DNA of 7,903 bases from Clostridiaceae bacterium (GTDB taxonomy: Bacteria > Bacillota > Clostridia > Oscillospirales > Acutalibacteraceae): assembly GCA_904501875.1 (NCBI GenBank), contig CAJGCQ010000052.1:1-7903 (forward strand). The letters are read 5' to 3'. The first letter of the stretch is position 1. Every line of letters begins with the position of its first letter. The position numbers and the translations under genes are program-made. The notes beneath the pieces are model-generated. The model was not told the DNA's origin. It saw only the letters and a list, made by a program, of their open reading frames with translations, and did not search any database. Positions 1 to 5,897 of this stretch are shown here, piece by piece.

Positions 1-211
1 ATCACTTGTAATACGCCAGTATTACTGCATTCTTCGACTTCGCCATCTCGAAAAATTATTTATTTGGCAGGTCGAAGAGTTTCTCTCAGCCGCCTTTTAT
101 TGAAAGGCGATGCGTGAAATTTGCAGTAAGGCTGTCGCCTTGCAAAAATGAACGCAAGAAAGGCAGTAAAAGGCGGCGAGCGAAACCGTAATGGGTTCGA
201 CTCTCGTCAGC
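1..211. repeat. Structured, inverted-repeat-rich intergenic element (left end cut by window)
   Basis: This stretch holds no convincing gene but is dense in inverted repeats. A perfect 7-bp hairpin with a GCCA loop pairs 8-14 with 19-25. An 8-bp perfect pair joins 31-38 (TCTTCGAC) to 71-78. A 14-position stem joins 89-102 to 164-177 with a single G-U wobble, and inside it 104-110 pairs with 135-141 and 139-143 with 154-158. The last two inner stems overlap and exclude each other. The words GCAGTAA (123-129, 163-169) and its complement (22-28) recur. Such nested pairing in a short stretch is typical of dispersed, MITE-like or REP-like repeats of Clostridia, and the sequence seems familiar to me as a multi-copy element in gut Clostridia, but I cannot confirm this. 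No U-tract follows any stem on the minus strand, so it is not an obvious terminator for rlmD. Confidence 0.5.
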
Positions 212-1585
212 CTAAACAGAAATGCGGATATAATCGTCGGCCTTTTCCCTACTTAAAAGAGCTACCGTTTCCACATGGGCGGTGCGGGGGAACATATCGA
301 CCGGGGTGTACTCCTTAAGGGTGTACCCTTTTTCGGAAAAAAGCTTTATATCCCGTGCCAAGGTGGCAGAGTCGCAGGAGACATAAACCACCCGCTCAGG
401 GGAAAAATCTTCCGCAACAGTATCAATAAGCTCTTTAGAGCAGCCCTTTCTCGGCGGGTCTATAATAACAATATCCGGCTTTAAGCCTCGGTCCCTTAAA
501 AGTGCCGCCGCCTTTGCCGCATCGGCACAGATAAACTCGGCGTTTTGTATGCCGTTAAGACGGGCATTATATTTTGCGTCCTCTACCGCATCGGGCACTA
601 TTTCTGCCCCGATTATCCGCTTTGCTTGTTTAGCCATTGAAAGTCCTATTGTTCCCGCTCCGCAGTAAAGGTCTAAAACAAGCTTGCCCTCGGGCTCTGC
701 ATACTCCGCCGCCTTTTTATAAAGCTTTTCGGCGGTCGCCCGATTGACCTGATAAAAGGAGAGGGGGGACAAGCGCACCTTTACACCGCAAAGAACATCG
801 GTAATATACTCCCCGCCGTACAGCACCTTACATTTCTCCCCTAAAATCACATTGGTTTTTGCAGAGTTGATATTAAGCTGTACGCTTTTAAGGTTCTCAC
901 CGCAGACCGACAAAAGCCTATTTACAAAATCATCGGCAAACGGTAAATTTTCGCCGTTTATTACGGCGACCGCCATTATTTCGCCGGTTTTTTCGGCACG
1001 GCGAAGATAAATATGGCGAAGTAGACCCTTGTGGGTTTCCTCGTTGTATACACTTATACAGCTTTCCCTAATCCAATCGGTTATTTCGGCAGATATTTCA
1101 TCGAAAATTTCGGGTTGCAGGGCACATTCGCCGCAGGGTATTATGCGGTGGGAGTGAAAGGCATAAAAGCCCAAGGCTCCGTCCCTTGCCACGGGGTACT
1201 GTGCCTTGTTTCGGTAGCGGCAGGGACTGTCAGAGCCGATTATATCATTAGGCTTTAAATCAACGCCGCCTATGCGCTTTATGGCCTCGTATACCCTTGT
1301 TTGTTTAATCCTTAGCTCCGAGGTGTAGCTTATATGGCGATAAACGCACCCGCCGCAACGGTTAAAGGAGGGGCAATCGTTTTCCGCCCTGTCAGGCGAG
1401 GGGAATATAACCTCTAAAAGCTTGCCGTATGCGTAGGTCTTCTTAACCTTGAGCACCAACACCCGAACTCTGTCCCCTACCGCCGTACAGGGAACAAAAA
1501 CCGCCATACCCTCATATCTGCCAATACCGCTGCCTTCGTCGGTCATATCGGTTATTTCAATTTCGATTTGGTCATTTTTTTGCAT
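212..1585 (-). CDS. rlmD: 23S rRNA (uracil-5-)-methyltransferase, RlmD/RlmCD (RumA) family
   Basis: SAM-dependent enzyme that makes 5-methyluridine in 23S rRNA (U1939 in E. coli RlmD; Gram-positive RlmCD also modifies U747), acting on the ribosome precursor in the cytoplasm. Numbered from the chosen start, the 457-residue protein shows an N-terminal TRAM domain (about 5-60), a 4Fe-4S cysteine set (C71, C77, C80 and probably C154), the SAM-binding loop DLYCGAGTIG (305-314), DPPRKG (376-381), the catalytic nucleophile C404 in YVSCDSATLARD, and the general base E439 in the C-terminal HVETVALL segment. The frame is open for 19 more codons upstream, to 1642, but only the ATG at 1585 has a good Shine-Dalgarno (AGGAG about 7 nt upstream). 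The length is normal for the family. Whether it modifies one or both uridines cannot be told from sequence. I see no clear promoter for it. Confidence 0.95.
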   Translation of the reverse strand: MQKNDQIEIEITDMTDEGSGIGRYEGMAVFVPCTAVGDRVRVLVLKVKKTYAYGKLLEVIFPSPDRAENDCPSFNRCGGCVYRHISYTSELRIKQTRVYEAIKRIGGVDLKPNDIIGSDSPCRYRNKAQYPVARDGALGFYAFHSHRIIPCGECALQPEIFDEISAEITDWIRESCISVYNEETHKGLLRHIYLRRAEKTGEIMAVAVINGENLPFADDFVNRLLSVCGENLKSVQLNINSAKTNVILGEKCKVLYGGEYITDVLCGVKVRLSPLSFYQVNRATAEKLYKKAAEYAEPEGKLVLDLYCGAGTIGLSMAKQAKRIIGAEIVPDAVEDAKYNARLNGIQNAEFICADAAKAAALLRDRGLKPDIVIIDPPRKGCSKELIDTVAEDFSPERVVYVSCDSATLARDIKLFSEKGYTLKEYTPVDMFPRTAHVETVALLSREKADDYIRISV

Positions 1586-1687
1586 TTTTCGCTCCTGAAA
1601 ACGCTTGCATATTAAACAAACACAAAGCGTATTTTTGGACAAACTATAAAAATTTTACGAAATATTCATTTTTTCTACATATTTCGC

Positions 1688-1715
1688 TTGACATTGTTAA
1701 AAAAAGTGCTAAAAT
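1688..1715 (+). promoter_or_regulatory. Sigma-A-type promoter pointing right, away from rlmD
   Basis: A perfect -35 hexamer TTGACA (1688-1693), a 16-bp spacer and a -10 hexamer TAAAAT (1710-1715) preceded by the extended -10 dinucleotide TG at 1707-1708. The expected transcription start is near 1722. No convincing plus-strand reading frame follows. The next notable element is the hairpin with U-tract at 1771-1807, so this promoter most likely drives a short non-coding transcript. Confidence 0.6.
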
Positions 1716-1721
1716 ATAGTT

Positions 1722-1807
1722 ACAATTTTTTGCTTTGAAGCGGCAAGGTAATAATCTTGTCGTTTTGTTCAATTCGGGATTCCAAATTCAGGAATTCCGA
1801 ATTTTTT
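1722..1807 (+). ncRNA. Candidate small RNA of about 86 nt
   Basis: The stretch lies between a strong plus-strand promoter (1688-1715) and an intrinsic-terminator-like hairpin (1771-1807). The predicted RNA would fold into a 7-bp hairpin (1741-1747 with 1756-1762, one G-U pair, 8-nt loop), a short single-stranded linker, and the 13-bp terminal hairpin with a U-tract. No start codon with a ribosome binding site and a sensible frame is present. It does not match an RNA family I recognise (not tRNA, 6S, SRP RNA, RNase P or tmRNA). The boundaries are inferred from promoter and terminator positions only. The alternative is that the promoter belongs to a gene since lost and the hairpin is a copy of the local short repeat. 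Confidence 0.35.
1771..1807 (+). terminator. Hairpin plus U-tract, intrinsic-terminator-like
   Basis: The arms 1771-1783 (AATTCGGGATTCC) and 1791-1803 (GGAATTCCGAATT) pair over 13 positions with one G-U wobble around a 7-nt loop, and are followed by a T-run to 1807. On the plus strand this is a standard intrinsic terminator layout, although the stem is AT-rich. On the minus strand no U-tract follows. The stem is built from the same AATTCGGAATTCC-like words as the short repeats at 1896-1915 and 5878-5897, so it may have arisen from that repeat. Confidence 0.45.
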
Positions 1808-1863
1808 ATTGTTTTATTCGGACAGTCGAGGACGCTCGTCTCTGCGAAATGTCAACAAACCTG

Positions 1864-1896
1864 CTAATAAACGGGCGGCATCCTTGACAGCCCGTT
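1864..1896 (-). terminator. Probable terminator of the carboxypeptidase gene
   Basis: On the minus strand, about 24 nt after the stop codon of the carboxypeptidase, the sequence AACGGGC (1890-1896) pairs perfectly with GCCCGTT (1870-1876) around a 13-nt loop and is followed by TTATT. The stem is GC-rich and well placed, but the U-tract is short and broken, so termination may be incomplete. Confidence 0.4.
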
Positions 1897-1915
1897 AGTT
1901 CCGCATTCCGAATTA
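1896..1915 (-). repeat. Short dispersed repeat, copy 1
   Basis: Read on the minus strand this is TAATTCGGAATGCGGAACTA. It matches the sequence at 5878-5897 in 18 of 20 positions, in the same orientation, and both copies lie at the 3' end of a minus-strand gene. Here the copy begins 4 bp beyond the stop codon of the carboxypeptidase. This is too short to be a mobile element by itself and looks like a dispersed intergenic word of the genome. Confidence 0.5.
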
Positions 1916-1919
1916 CGCA

Positions 1920-3026
1920 TTACTTTGCAAACTGCTTATACAAATCAATCTGTCCGTGGAATGCGGGCCAGCGCGAGGAATTTTTAAGGGTCACCACAAT
2001 GTATTCGTTATCGGTTTCGTTGCTATTGCCGTAGGAGGCAATGCAATAACCGGATTCGTTTACAAATCCGGTTTTTCCGCCCAAAATCGTTGCGGTTTCG
2101 GGCTCTGTGCCGTACATATAATCAAAGAGGGTAGCTGAAAATTCTATGCCCTCGGGGTGTTTTGGTGTAGATGAGGCGGTATACCTTTTTGTGGACAAAA
2201 TCTTTTTGCAAATCGGGTTTTTAAGGGCAGTTTCAAGAATTACCGCCATATCGTAACAAGAAGTATAATGATTGCTGTCAAAAAGCCCCGTTGTATTTTC
2301 AAAGTGCGTGTCGGCAAGCCCTAACTCCTCGGCCTTTTCATTCATCAGCTTTACAAATTCCGCCTCGCCGCCTGCCGTTTTTTCGGCAAGTGCCAAGGCC
2401 GCATCCGCTCCCGAGGGCAAAATAAGCCCGTAGAGCAGGTCGGTCATTGTGCTTTCCTCGCCGTTTAAAAAGCCCGCAACCGATGCCCCCGCCACAAAAA
2501 GCGGGTCGGTAATGTCCAAGGTCATCGTAAAGGTATCGTCATAATCATCGATATTTTCACAGGCCACAAGCAGGGTCATTATCTTTGTGGTAGAGGCGGG
2601 ATAAAGCCGCTTGCGGGGGTTTCTTTGAGCTACCACCCTGCCCGTTTCGGTGTTCACTATTATAGCGCCCTCGCAATCGTTCGTATCGGGAATTTCCGCG
2701 GTTGCGCTATCCGTTTTATAGGTAATTATCGGCTCGGTCACCTGGGCGGCTTGAAGACCGCCCGACTGAGAAAGACTGTTTTCGTCCTTTGTTTCCGATT
2801 TGGGTTTACCTGCTTTGGGCAAAGCCACAGCGGCGGTAATTGCTACCGCCGCAATTATTGCAATCGGCAAAACCGCCTTTTTTAATGCTATAACCTTATA
2901 AATTCCCCGTTTCTCCATTTTTGGGGTTTTAGGGGTTGTTTTTTTTAGCTCGCCGCCCCTAGAGAGTCTCTCTTCCAACGATTTAAAATAATCGCCGTAA
3001 TCTTTGCCACTTAAATGCTCAGACAT
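1920..3026 (-). CDS. D-alanyl-D-alanine carboxypeptidase (penicillin-binding protein, peptidase S11, DacF/PBP5-like)
   Basis: Membrane-anchored enzyme that trims the terminal D-Ala from peptidoglycan pentapeptides outside the cell. The 368-residue protein has a basic cytoplasmic N-terminus (1-50), one membrane helix (about 51-70) acting as signal anchor, a low-complexity linker (71-115) and the serine peptidase domain (about 115-365). The SxxK motif is STTK with nucleophile S145 and K148; the KTG motif is K318-T319-G320. The SxN motif is SGA (205-207) inside LPSGADAALALAE, so the usual Asn is Ala. It ends just after the catalytic domain and lacks the C-terminal beta domain and amphipathic anchor of PBP5; the N-terminal helix seems to replace the anchor. 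GGAG lies 7 nt before the ATG. It follows the transporter gene by 71 bp and may share its transcript. The family is clear; activity with the variant motif is inferred. Confidence 0.92.
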   Translation of the reverse strand: MSEHLSGKDYGDYFKSLEERLSRGGELKKTTPKTPKMEKRGIYKVIALKKAVLPIAIIAAVAITAAVALPKAGKPKSETKDENSLSQSGGLQAAQVTEPIITYKTDSATAEIPDTNDCEGAIIVNTETGRVVAQRNPRKRLYPASTTKIMTLLVACENIDDYDDTFTMTLDITDPLFVAGASVAGFLNGEESTMTDLLYGLILPSGADAALALAEKTAGGEAEFVKLMNEKAEELGLADTHFENTTGLFDSNHYTSCYDMAVILETALKNPICKKILSTKRYTASSTPKHPEGIEFSATLFDYMYGTEPETATILGGKTGFVNESGYCIASYGNSNETDNEYIVVTLKNSSRWPAFHGQIDLYKQFAK

Positions 3027-3097
3027 TCATATACTCCGTTTTAGTTTTTTTGCTTAGAGGGAGCCACACTTATTCCCACCTGAAAAGATATATTTTA

Positions 3098-4006
3098 TTA
3101 TTCCGCTAACCCCTCGGAAATACCCATCATAATAATTCCGAGGAAAACGGTGCAGATTATAAGGTAATGTTTTGCTCTTAATTTTTCCTTTAGGAAGATG
3201 CGTGAAAGTATTACCGAGAAAACGCAGTACGCCGAAATCATAGGAGCGGCAACTGTGGGATTGTCCCCAATAGCATAAATATAGGCAAACTGACCCGCCG
3301 TCTCACAGCAGGCACCCAGCCACTTCGGGGTATCCCATTTAGCCTCGGGCTTTTCCTTCTTTATGATGTAAACATATATAAATGCGATTACAGCCAAAAT
3401 TAAGAATGTATACTCGTATGCAATGTTTGCAGAGTCCTCATTTACATAGCCCTTGTCAAGCAAAAGCGCATCTGCAAAAGTGCCCATTCCGTCAAGCAGG
3501 CAATAGAAAATCGGGAAAAATACCGCAATAAAGCCGCTCTTAAACTTCTTGTTTTCGGGCCGCTCGGCTAATTCATGCGCCTCTTGGTCATACTTTTTCT
3601 CAACAAAGGCAAGACCCACAACGCCTACGCATACAAGCGCAATACCTATCCAGCTTAAAGCGTCGGGCATCTGTCTTAAAAATACAAGGCAGAGAATACA
3701 GGCAACCGCCCCCGAGGAATTGCAGATAGGCGAGGAAACCGAGAGCATTATGTAACGCAGTCCCACATAGCCTAAAATCATTGAGGAAATATAGAAAATT
3801 ATGGCGGGGGAGTACTTAACGAAATCAATAAGGTAAAACTCGGTGCCTGTAAGCAGCTCAAAGGTTGCGTGAAGCCCCATTACCGTACCCACGGCGATAA
3901 CTATTTTCCAATGACTGTATTTATCTGTCGGCTTTGAGCCCATTTTTGAAAACAGGTCTGACCCGCCCCAGAACATAATTGTAACCAAAGATAATATAAA
4001 CCACAT
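3098..4006 (-). CDS. EamA/DMT-superfamily membrane transporter
   Basis: Polytopic inner-membrane protein of 302 residues, the usual length for the drug/metabolite transporter superfamily. About ten hydrophobic helices are visible in two five-helix halves (roughly 1-20, 33-51, 66-86, 92-110, 115-134, then 157-177, 193-213, 226-245, 250-270, 277-297), separated by a charged cytoplasmic loop (135-155) rich in Lys and Glu. The N-terminus with FWGGSDLFSK resembles the start of EamA domains. Members export amino acids, purines or other metabolites or import sugars; the substrate cannot be told from this sequence. The ATG at 4006 has AAGGAG (4015-4020) 8 nt upstream. A weak -35/-10-like pair (4105-4110, 4083-4088, 16-bp spacer) lies at the end of parB, so it may be transcribed with parB or from a weak promoter of its own. 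Confidence 0.88.
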   Translation of the reverse strand: MWFILSLVTIMFWGGSDLFSKMGSKPTDKYSHWKIVIAVGTVMGLHATFELLTGTEFYLIDFVKYSPAIIFYISSMILGYVGLRYIMLSVSSPICNSSGAVACILCLVFLRQMPDALSWIGIALVCVGVVGLAFVEKKYDQEAHELAERPENKKFKSGFIAVFFPIFYCLLDGMGTFADALLLDKGYVNEDSANIAYEYTFLILAVIAFIYVYIIKKEKPEAKWDTPKWLGACCETAGQFAYIYAIGDNPTVAAPMISAYCVFSVILSRIFLKEKLRAKHYLIICTVFLGIIMMGISEGLAE

Positions 4007-4020
4007 ATTTTTTTCTCCTT

Positions 4021-4049
4021 TTAATTGCTAATACTTAATCAGCAATTAA
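4021..4049 (-). promoter_or_regulatory. Hairpin abutting the ribosome binding site of the transporter gene
   Basis: A perfect 9-bp inverted repeat (TTAATTGCT at 4021-4029, AGCAATTAA at 4041-4049, 11-nt loop) ends exactly where the AAGGAG of the transporter gene begins. It has no U-tract and is AT-rich, so it is not a terminator for parB. It could be an operator half-site pair, an mRNA-stabilising hairpin or chance. A second weak GC hairpin (4054-4058 with 4064-4068) lies just upstream on the transcript. Confidence 0.3.
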
Positions 4050-4106
4050 ACGGAGGCGGTCTGCGCCTGAAATGACGGTTTGATACTATTTTTTTTAGCC
4101 TTTTTG

Positions 4107-4961
4107 TCATACTTCCTCTGCCAAACGGCGGGCAAAGTCGGAAAGCTCGTCATCGCTGAAGAATTCTATTGTAATCGTTCCCTTGCCGTTTCCTTTAGAT
4201 GTTATATTTACCCTGCGGTGCAGTTCGTTTTTAAGGGATAGCTCAACCTCGCTGTAAAAGGTAGATTTCGGCTTTTTTTCGGTTTTTTTGCCGCTTTTTG
4301 TCTTCCCGGAATTAGCCGCCGTTCTTTCAAGCTCACGAACAGAAGCGCCCTCTTCCGCCGCAATAAGCATTTTTTCCCTTAATTCCCCGTCATCGCAGGA
4401 AAGTAAAGCCCTTGCGTGGCCTGCCGAGATTGTTCCCCGACGCAGGGCTTCTAATTCTGCATCATTTAAATTGAGCAAACGCAGAGCATTCGTCACCGCA
4501 CTCCTTGATTTGCCCATTTTTTGGGCAACCTCCTCTTGGGTAAGGCCGTAGCCCTCAATAAGGGAGCGGTAGCCGAGAGCCTCTTCAACCGCATTTAAGT
4601 CCTCACGCTGTAGGTTTTCTATAAGGGCTATTTCCATTAGGGTCTGCTCGTTGGCAACCTTTATGATAACAGGCACTTCTTCAAGCCCTGCCATGCGGCT
4701 TGCTCTCCAGCGGCGCTCGCCCGCAATTATACTATATGTACCATATATCGTAGGCTTTACCACAATAGGTTGTATTAGTCCGTGCTGTGCAATGCTGTCT
4801 GCCAGCTCAGAAAGTGCCGTTTCGTCAAAGTCCTTTCTCGGTTGGTTGCGGTTAGGCTCGATGTCATTTATATTGATTATTACCGCACCGCCCGCATCAG
4901 CCGCATTTTCGTCCATAAGAGAGTCAAGTCCCCTGCCGAGGCTTTCTTTTTTTGCCACCAT
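4107..4961 (-). CDS. parB: Chromosome-partitioning protein ParB (Spo0J)
   Basis: CTP-dependent DNA clamp that loads at parS sites, spreads along DNA, recruits SMC and activates ParA ATPase, so that the origin region is segregated. The 284-residue protein shows the N-terminal ParA-stimulating segment with Lys/Arg (LGRGLDSL, 8-15), the ParB/Srx CTP-binding domain (about 25-115) with GERRWRA (81-87) and ENLQR (115-119), the helix-turn-helix DNA-binding domain (about 125-215, recognition helix near 152-165), a Lys-rich linker (220-242) and the C-terminal dimerisation domain (243-284). Length and order are normal. The ATG follows the parA stop by one base, and its AGGAG lies within the parA 3' end, so the two genes are translationally coupled. 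Two perfect parS targets lie at 5759-5774 and 6299-6314. Confidence 0.97.
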   Translation of the reverse strand: MVAKKESLGRGLDSLMDENAADAGGAVIININDIEPNRNQPRKDFDETALSELADSIAQHGLIQPIVVKPTIYGTYSIIAGERRWRASRMAGLEEVPVIIKVANEQTLMEIALIENLQREDLNAVEEALGYRSLIEGYGLTQEEVAQKMGKSRSAVTNALRLLNLNDAELEALRRGTISAGHARALLSCDDGELREKMLIAAEEGASVRELERTAANSGKTKSGKKTEKKPKSTFYSEVELSLKNELHRRVNITSKGNGKGTITIEFFSDDELSDFARRLAEEV

Positions 4962-4962
4962 A

Positions 4963-5733
4963 TCACATTCTCCTGTTCTTCTTTAAAAATTCCTTTGCCA
5001 GGTCGTTGTAGGCATCGGCACCCTTTGAGCGTTTATCGTAATACTGTATCGGCATACCGTGGCTGGGTGCTTCTGAAAGTCTGACTCCCCTTGGAATTAC
5101 CGTTTTATACAGCTTGTCAGCAAAATATTTTTTGATTTCAGCCACAACCTGAGCCGTCAAATTAAGTCTTCCGTCATACATTGTAAGAACGATTCCCTCA
5201 ATCCCAATGGTGGGATTATAAAGCCTTTTTATCTGACGCACAGTCGCCATAAGCTGAGAAAGCCCCTCAAGGGCGAAGTACTCGCACTGAATAGGCACTA
5301 AAACCGTGTCGCTGGCGTTAAGGGCGTTTATGGTAATAAGCCCAAGCGAGGGCGGGCAATCGATAAATATGTAATCATAGCTTTCCCTCGCCGCCGCAAG
5401 CGCCATTTTAAGCTGTGCTTCACGGTGTTCTATCTCTATCAAATCAACCTCTGCCGCAGCCAAATCCATTGAGGACGGGATTACATCAACACCCTTAAAT
5501 TCGGTCTTTACAACCGCATCCAAAAGCTTGCCCGTGCCTATCAGTAGTTGATATGTGGTGGTTTTGGTATGTTTTTTATTTATTCCGAAGCTACTTGTGG
5601 AATTTCCCTGTGGGTCTGCGTCAACAAGCAGTACCTTCTTACCCGCAAGTCCCACACCCGCCGCAAGATTTACCGCGGTTGTGGTTTTTCCGACTCCGCC
5701 CTTTTGATTGACTATGGCGATAATTTTCCCCAC
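4963..5733 (-). CDS. parA: Chromosome-partitioning ATPase ParA (Soj)
   Basis: Deviant Walker ATPase that binds DNA non-specifically as an ATP dimer and moves ParB-parS complexes; in Bacillus, Soj also regulates DnaA. Numbered from the GTG start (256 residues), it has the deviant Walker A KGGVGKTT (11-18, signature Lys 11 and Lys 16), DADPQGN (38-44), Walker B IFIDCPP (D125), the TMYDGR segment (R189), and the C-terminal PRGVRLSEAPSHG basic segment. I chose the GTG at 5733 because AGGAGG lies 7 nt upstream, whereas a TTG two codons earlier (5739) is only 1 nt from that site. It is the first gene of the parA-parB operon, with a sigma-A promoter at 5796-5824 and a parS in the leader. The rsmG (gidB) gene that often precedes parA in Firmicutes is not here; a terminator and spoVAE lie upstream. 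Confidence 0.97.
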   Translation of the reverse strand: MGKIIAIVNQKGGVGKTTTAVNLAAGVGLAGKKVLLVDADPQGNSTSSFGINKKHTKTTTYQLLIGTGKLLDAVVKTEFKGVDVIPSSMDLAAAEVDLIEIEHREAQLKMALAAARESYDYIFIDCPPSLGLITINALNASDTVLVPIQCEYFALEGLSQLMATVRQIKRLYNPTIGIEGIVLTMYDGRLNLTAQVVAEIKKYFADKLYKTVIPRGVRLSEAPSHGMPIQYYDKRSKGADAYNDLAKEFLKKNRRM

Positions 5734-5758
5734 CGTCAAGCCTCCTAACCTTTAATAA

Positions 5759-5774
5759 TGTTTCACGTGAAACA
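5759..5774. promoter_or_regulatory. parS site 1 (ParB binding site) in the parA leader
   Basis: TGTTTCACGTGAAACA, a perfect 16-bp palindrome matching the Bacillus subtilis parS consensus; the palindrome extends to 20 bp (5757-5776). It lies between the parA promoter (predicted start near 5789) and the parA ribosome binding site, so about 15-30 bases into the transcript. ParB loading here would place the clamp directly on its own operon's leader. Confidence 0.97.
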
Positions 5775-5795
5775 TTCCTTTTGTAATACTCTAAT

Positions 5796-5824
5796 ATTAT
5801 AGCAGTTAGAAGATAAAATGTAAA
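5796..5824 (-). promoter_or_regulatory. Sigma-A promoter of parA-parB
   Basis: On the minus strand: -35 TTTACA (5819-5824), 17-bp spacer, -10 TATAAT (5796-5801), predicted start near 5789. The -10 is perfect and the -35 matches 5 of 6. It lies downstream of the spoVAE terminator, which makes parA-parB an independent transcription unit. Confidence 0.85.
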
Positions 5825-5834
5825 TAGCGGATTG

Positions 5835-5870
5835 TAATAAAAAGCCTCCCTTGTGTAAAAGGAGGCTTTT
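5835..5870 (-). terminator. Intrinsic terminator after spoVAE
   Basis: A 10-bp perfect stem (AAAAGCCTCC at 5840-5849 with GGAGGCTTTT at 5861-5870) and an 11-nt loop. On the minus strand the stem runs straight into TTTTTATTA, so it ends transcription coming from spoVAE before the parA promoter. The U-tract on the plus strand is only the TTTT within the stem, so termination in that direction is less likely. Confidence 0.88.
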
Positions 5871-5877
5871 GATATCA

Positions 5878-5897
5878 TAATTCCGCATTCCAAATTA
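5878..5897 (-). repeat. Short dispersed repeat, copy 2
   Basis: On the minus strand TAATTTGGAATGCGGAATTA, matching 1896-1915 at 18 of 20 positions in the same orientation. Its first three bases are the TAA stop codon of spoVAE. Like copy 1 it sits between a stop codon and the terminator hairpin. Confidence 0.5.

Larger units (their letters stand above)
1586..1919. other. 334-base non-coding stretch between rlmD and the carboxypeptidase gene
   Basis: The stretch must hold the rlmD leader and promoter (minus strand), yet no clear -35/-10 pair for rlmD is visible; the leader has a weak 6-bp hairpin (1601-1606 with 1625-1630) just before the ribosome binding site. It also contains the rightward promoter, the candidate small RNA, its terminator, a short GC-containing stretch at 1821-1850 (GTCGAGGACG-like) that resembles decayed intergenic repeats of gut Clostridia, the carboxypeptidase terminator and one copy of the 20-bp repeat. 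Nothing else coding is seen. Confidence 0.6.

Noticed and set aside
191..210. GGTTCGACTC word resembling a tRNA T-arm on the plus strand near the rlmD stop
   Set aside because: A 7-nt loop with a wobbly 5-bp stem can be drawn, but no anticodon arm, D-arm or acceptor partner exists upstream, so it is not a tRNA gene. It could at most be a remnant.
1595..1630. 6-bp hairpin in the rlmD leader (ACGCTT/AAGCGT) followed by TTTT
   Set aside because: The stem is short with an 18-nt loop and the T-run is only four bases, so an attenuator or riboswitch is not supported.
1586..1642. N-terminal extension of rlmD (19 codons, Cys-rich)
   Set aside because: The extension is not family-like, and the ATG at 1585 has a well-spaced AGGAG, while the upstream start has none.
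4651..5084. Plus-strand frames antisense to parB and parA
   Set aside because: They lack ribosome binding sites and protein-like composition and lie opposite highly conserved genes.
5639..5893. Minus-strand 84-codon frame across the parA leader
   Set aside because: It crosses the terminator, the parA promoter and parS (read as NVSRETL) and overlaps the start of parA in another frame. Not a gene.
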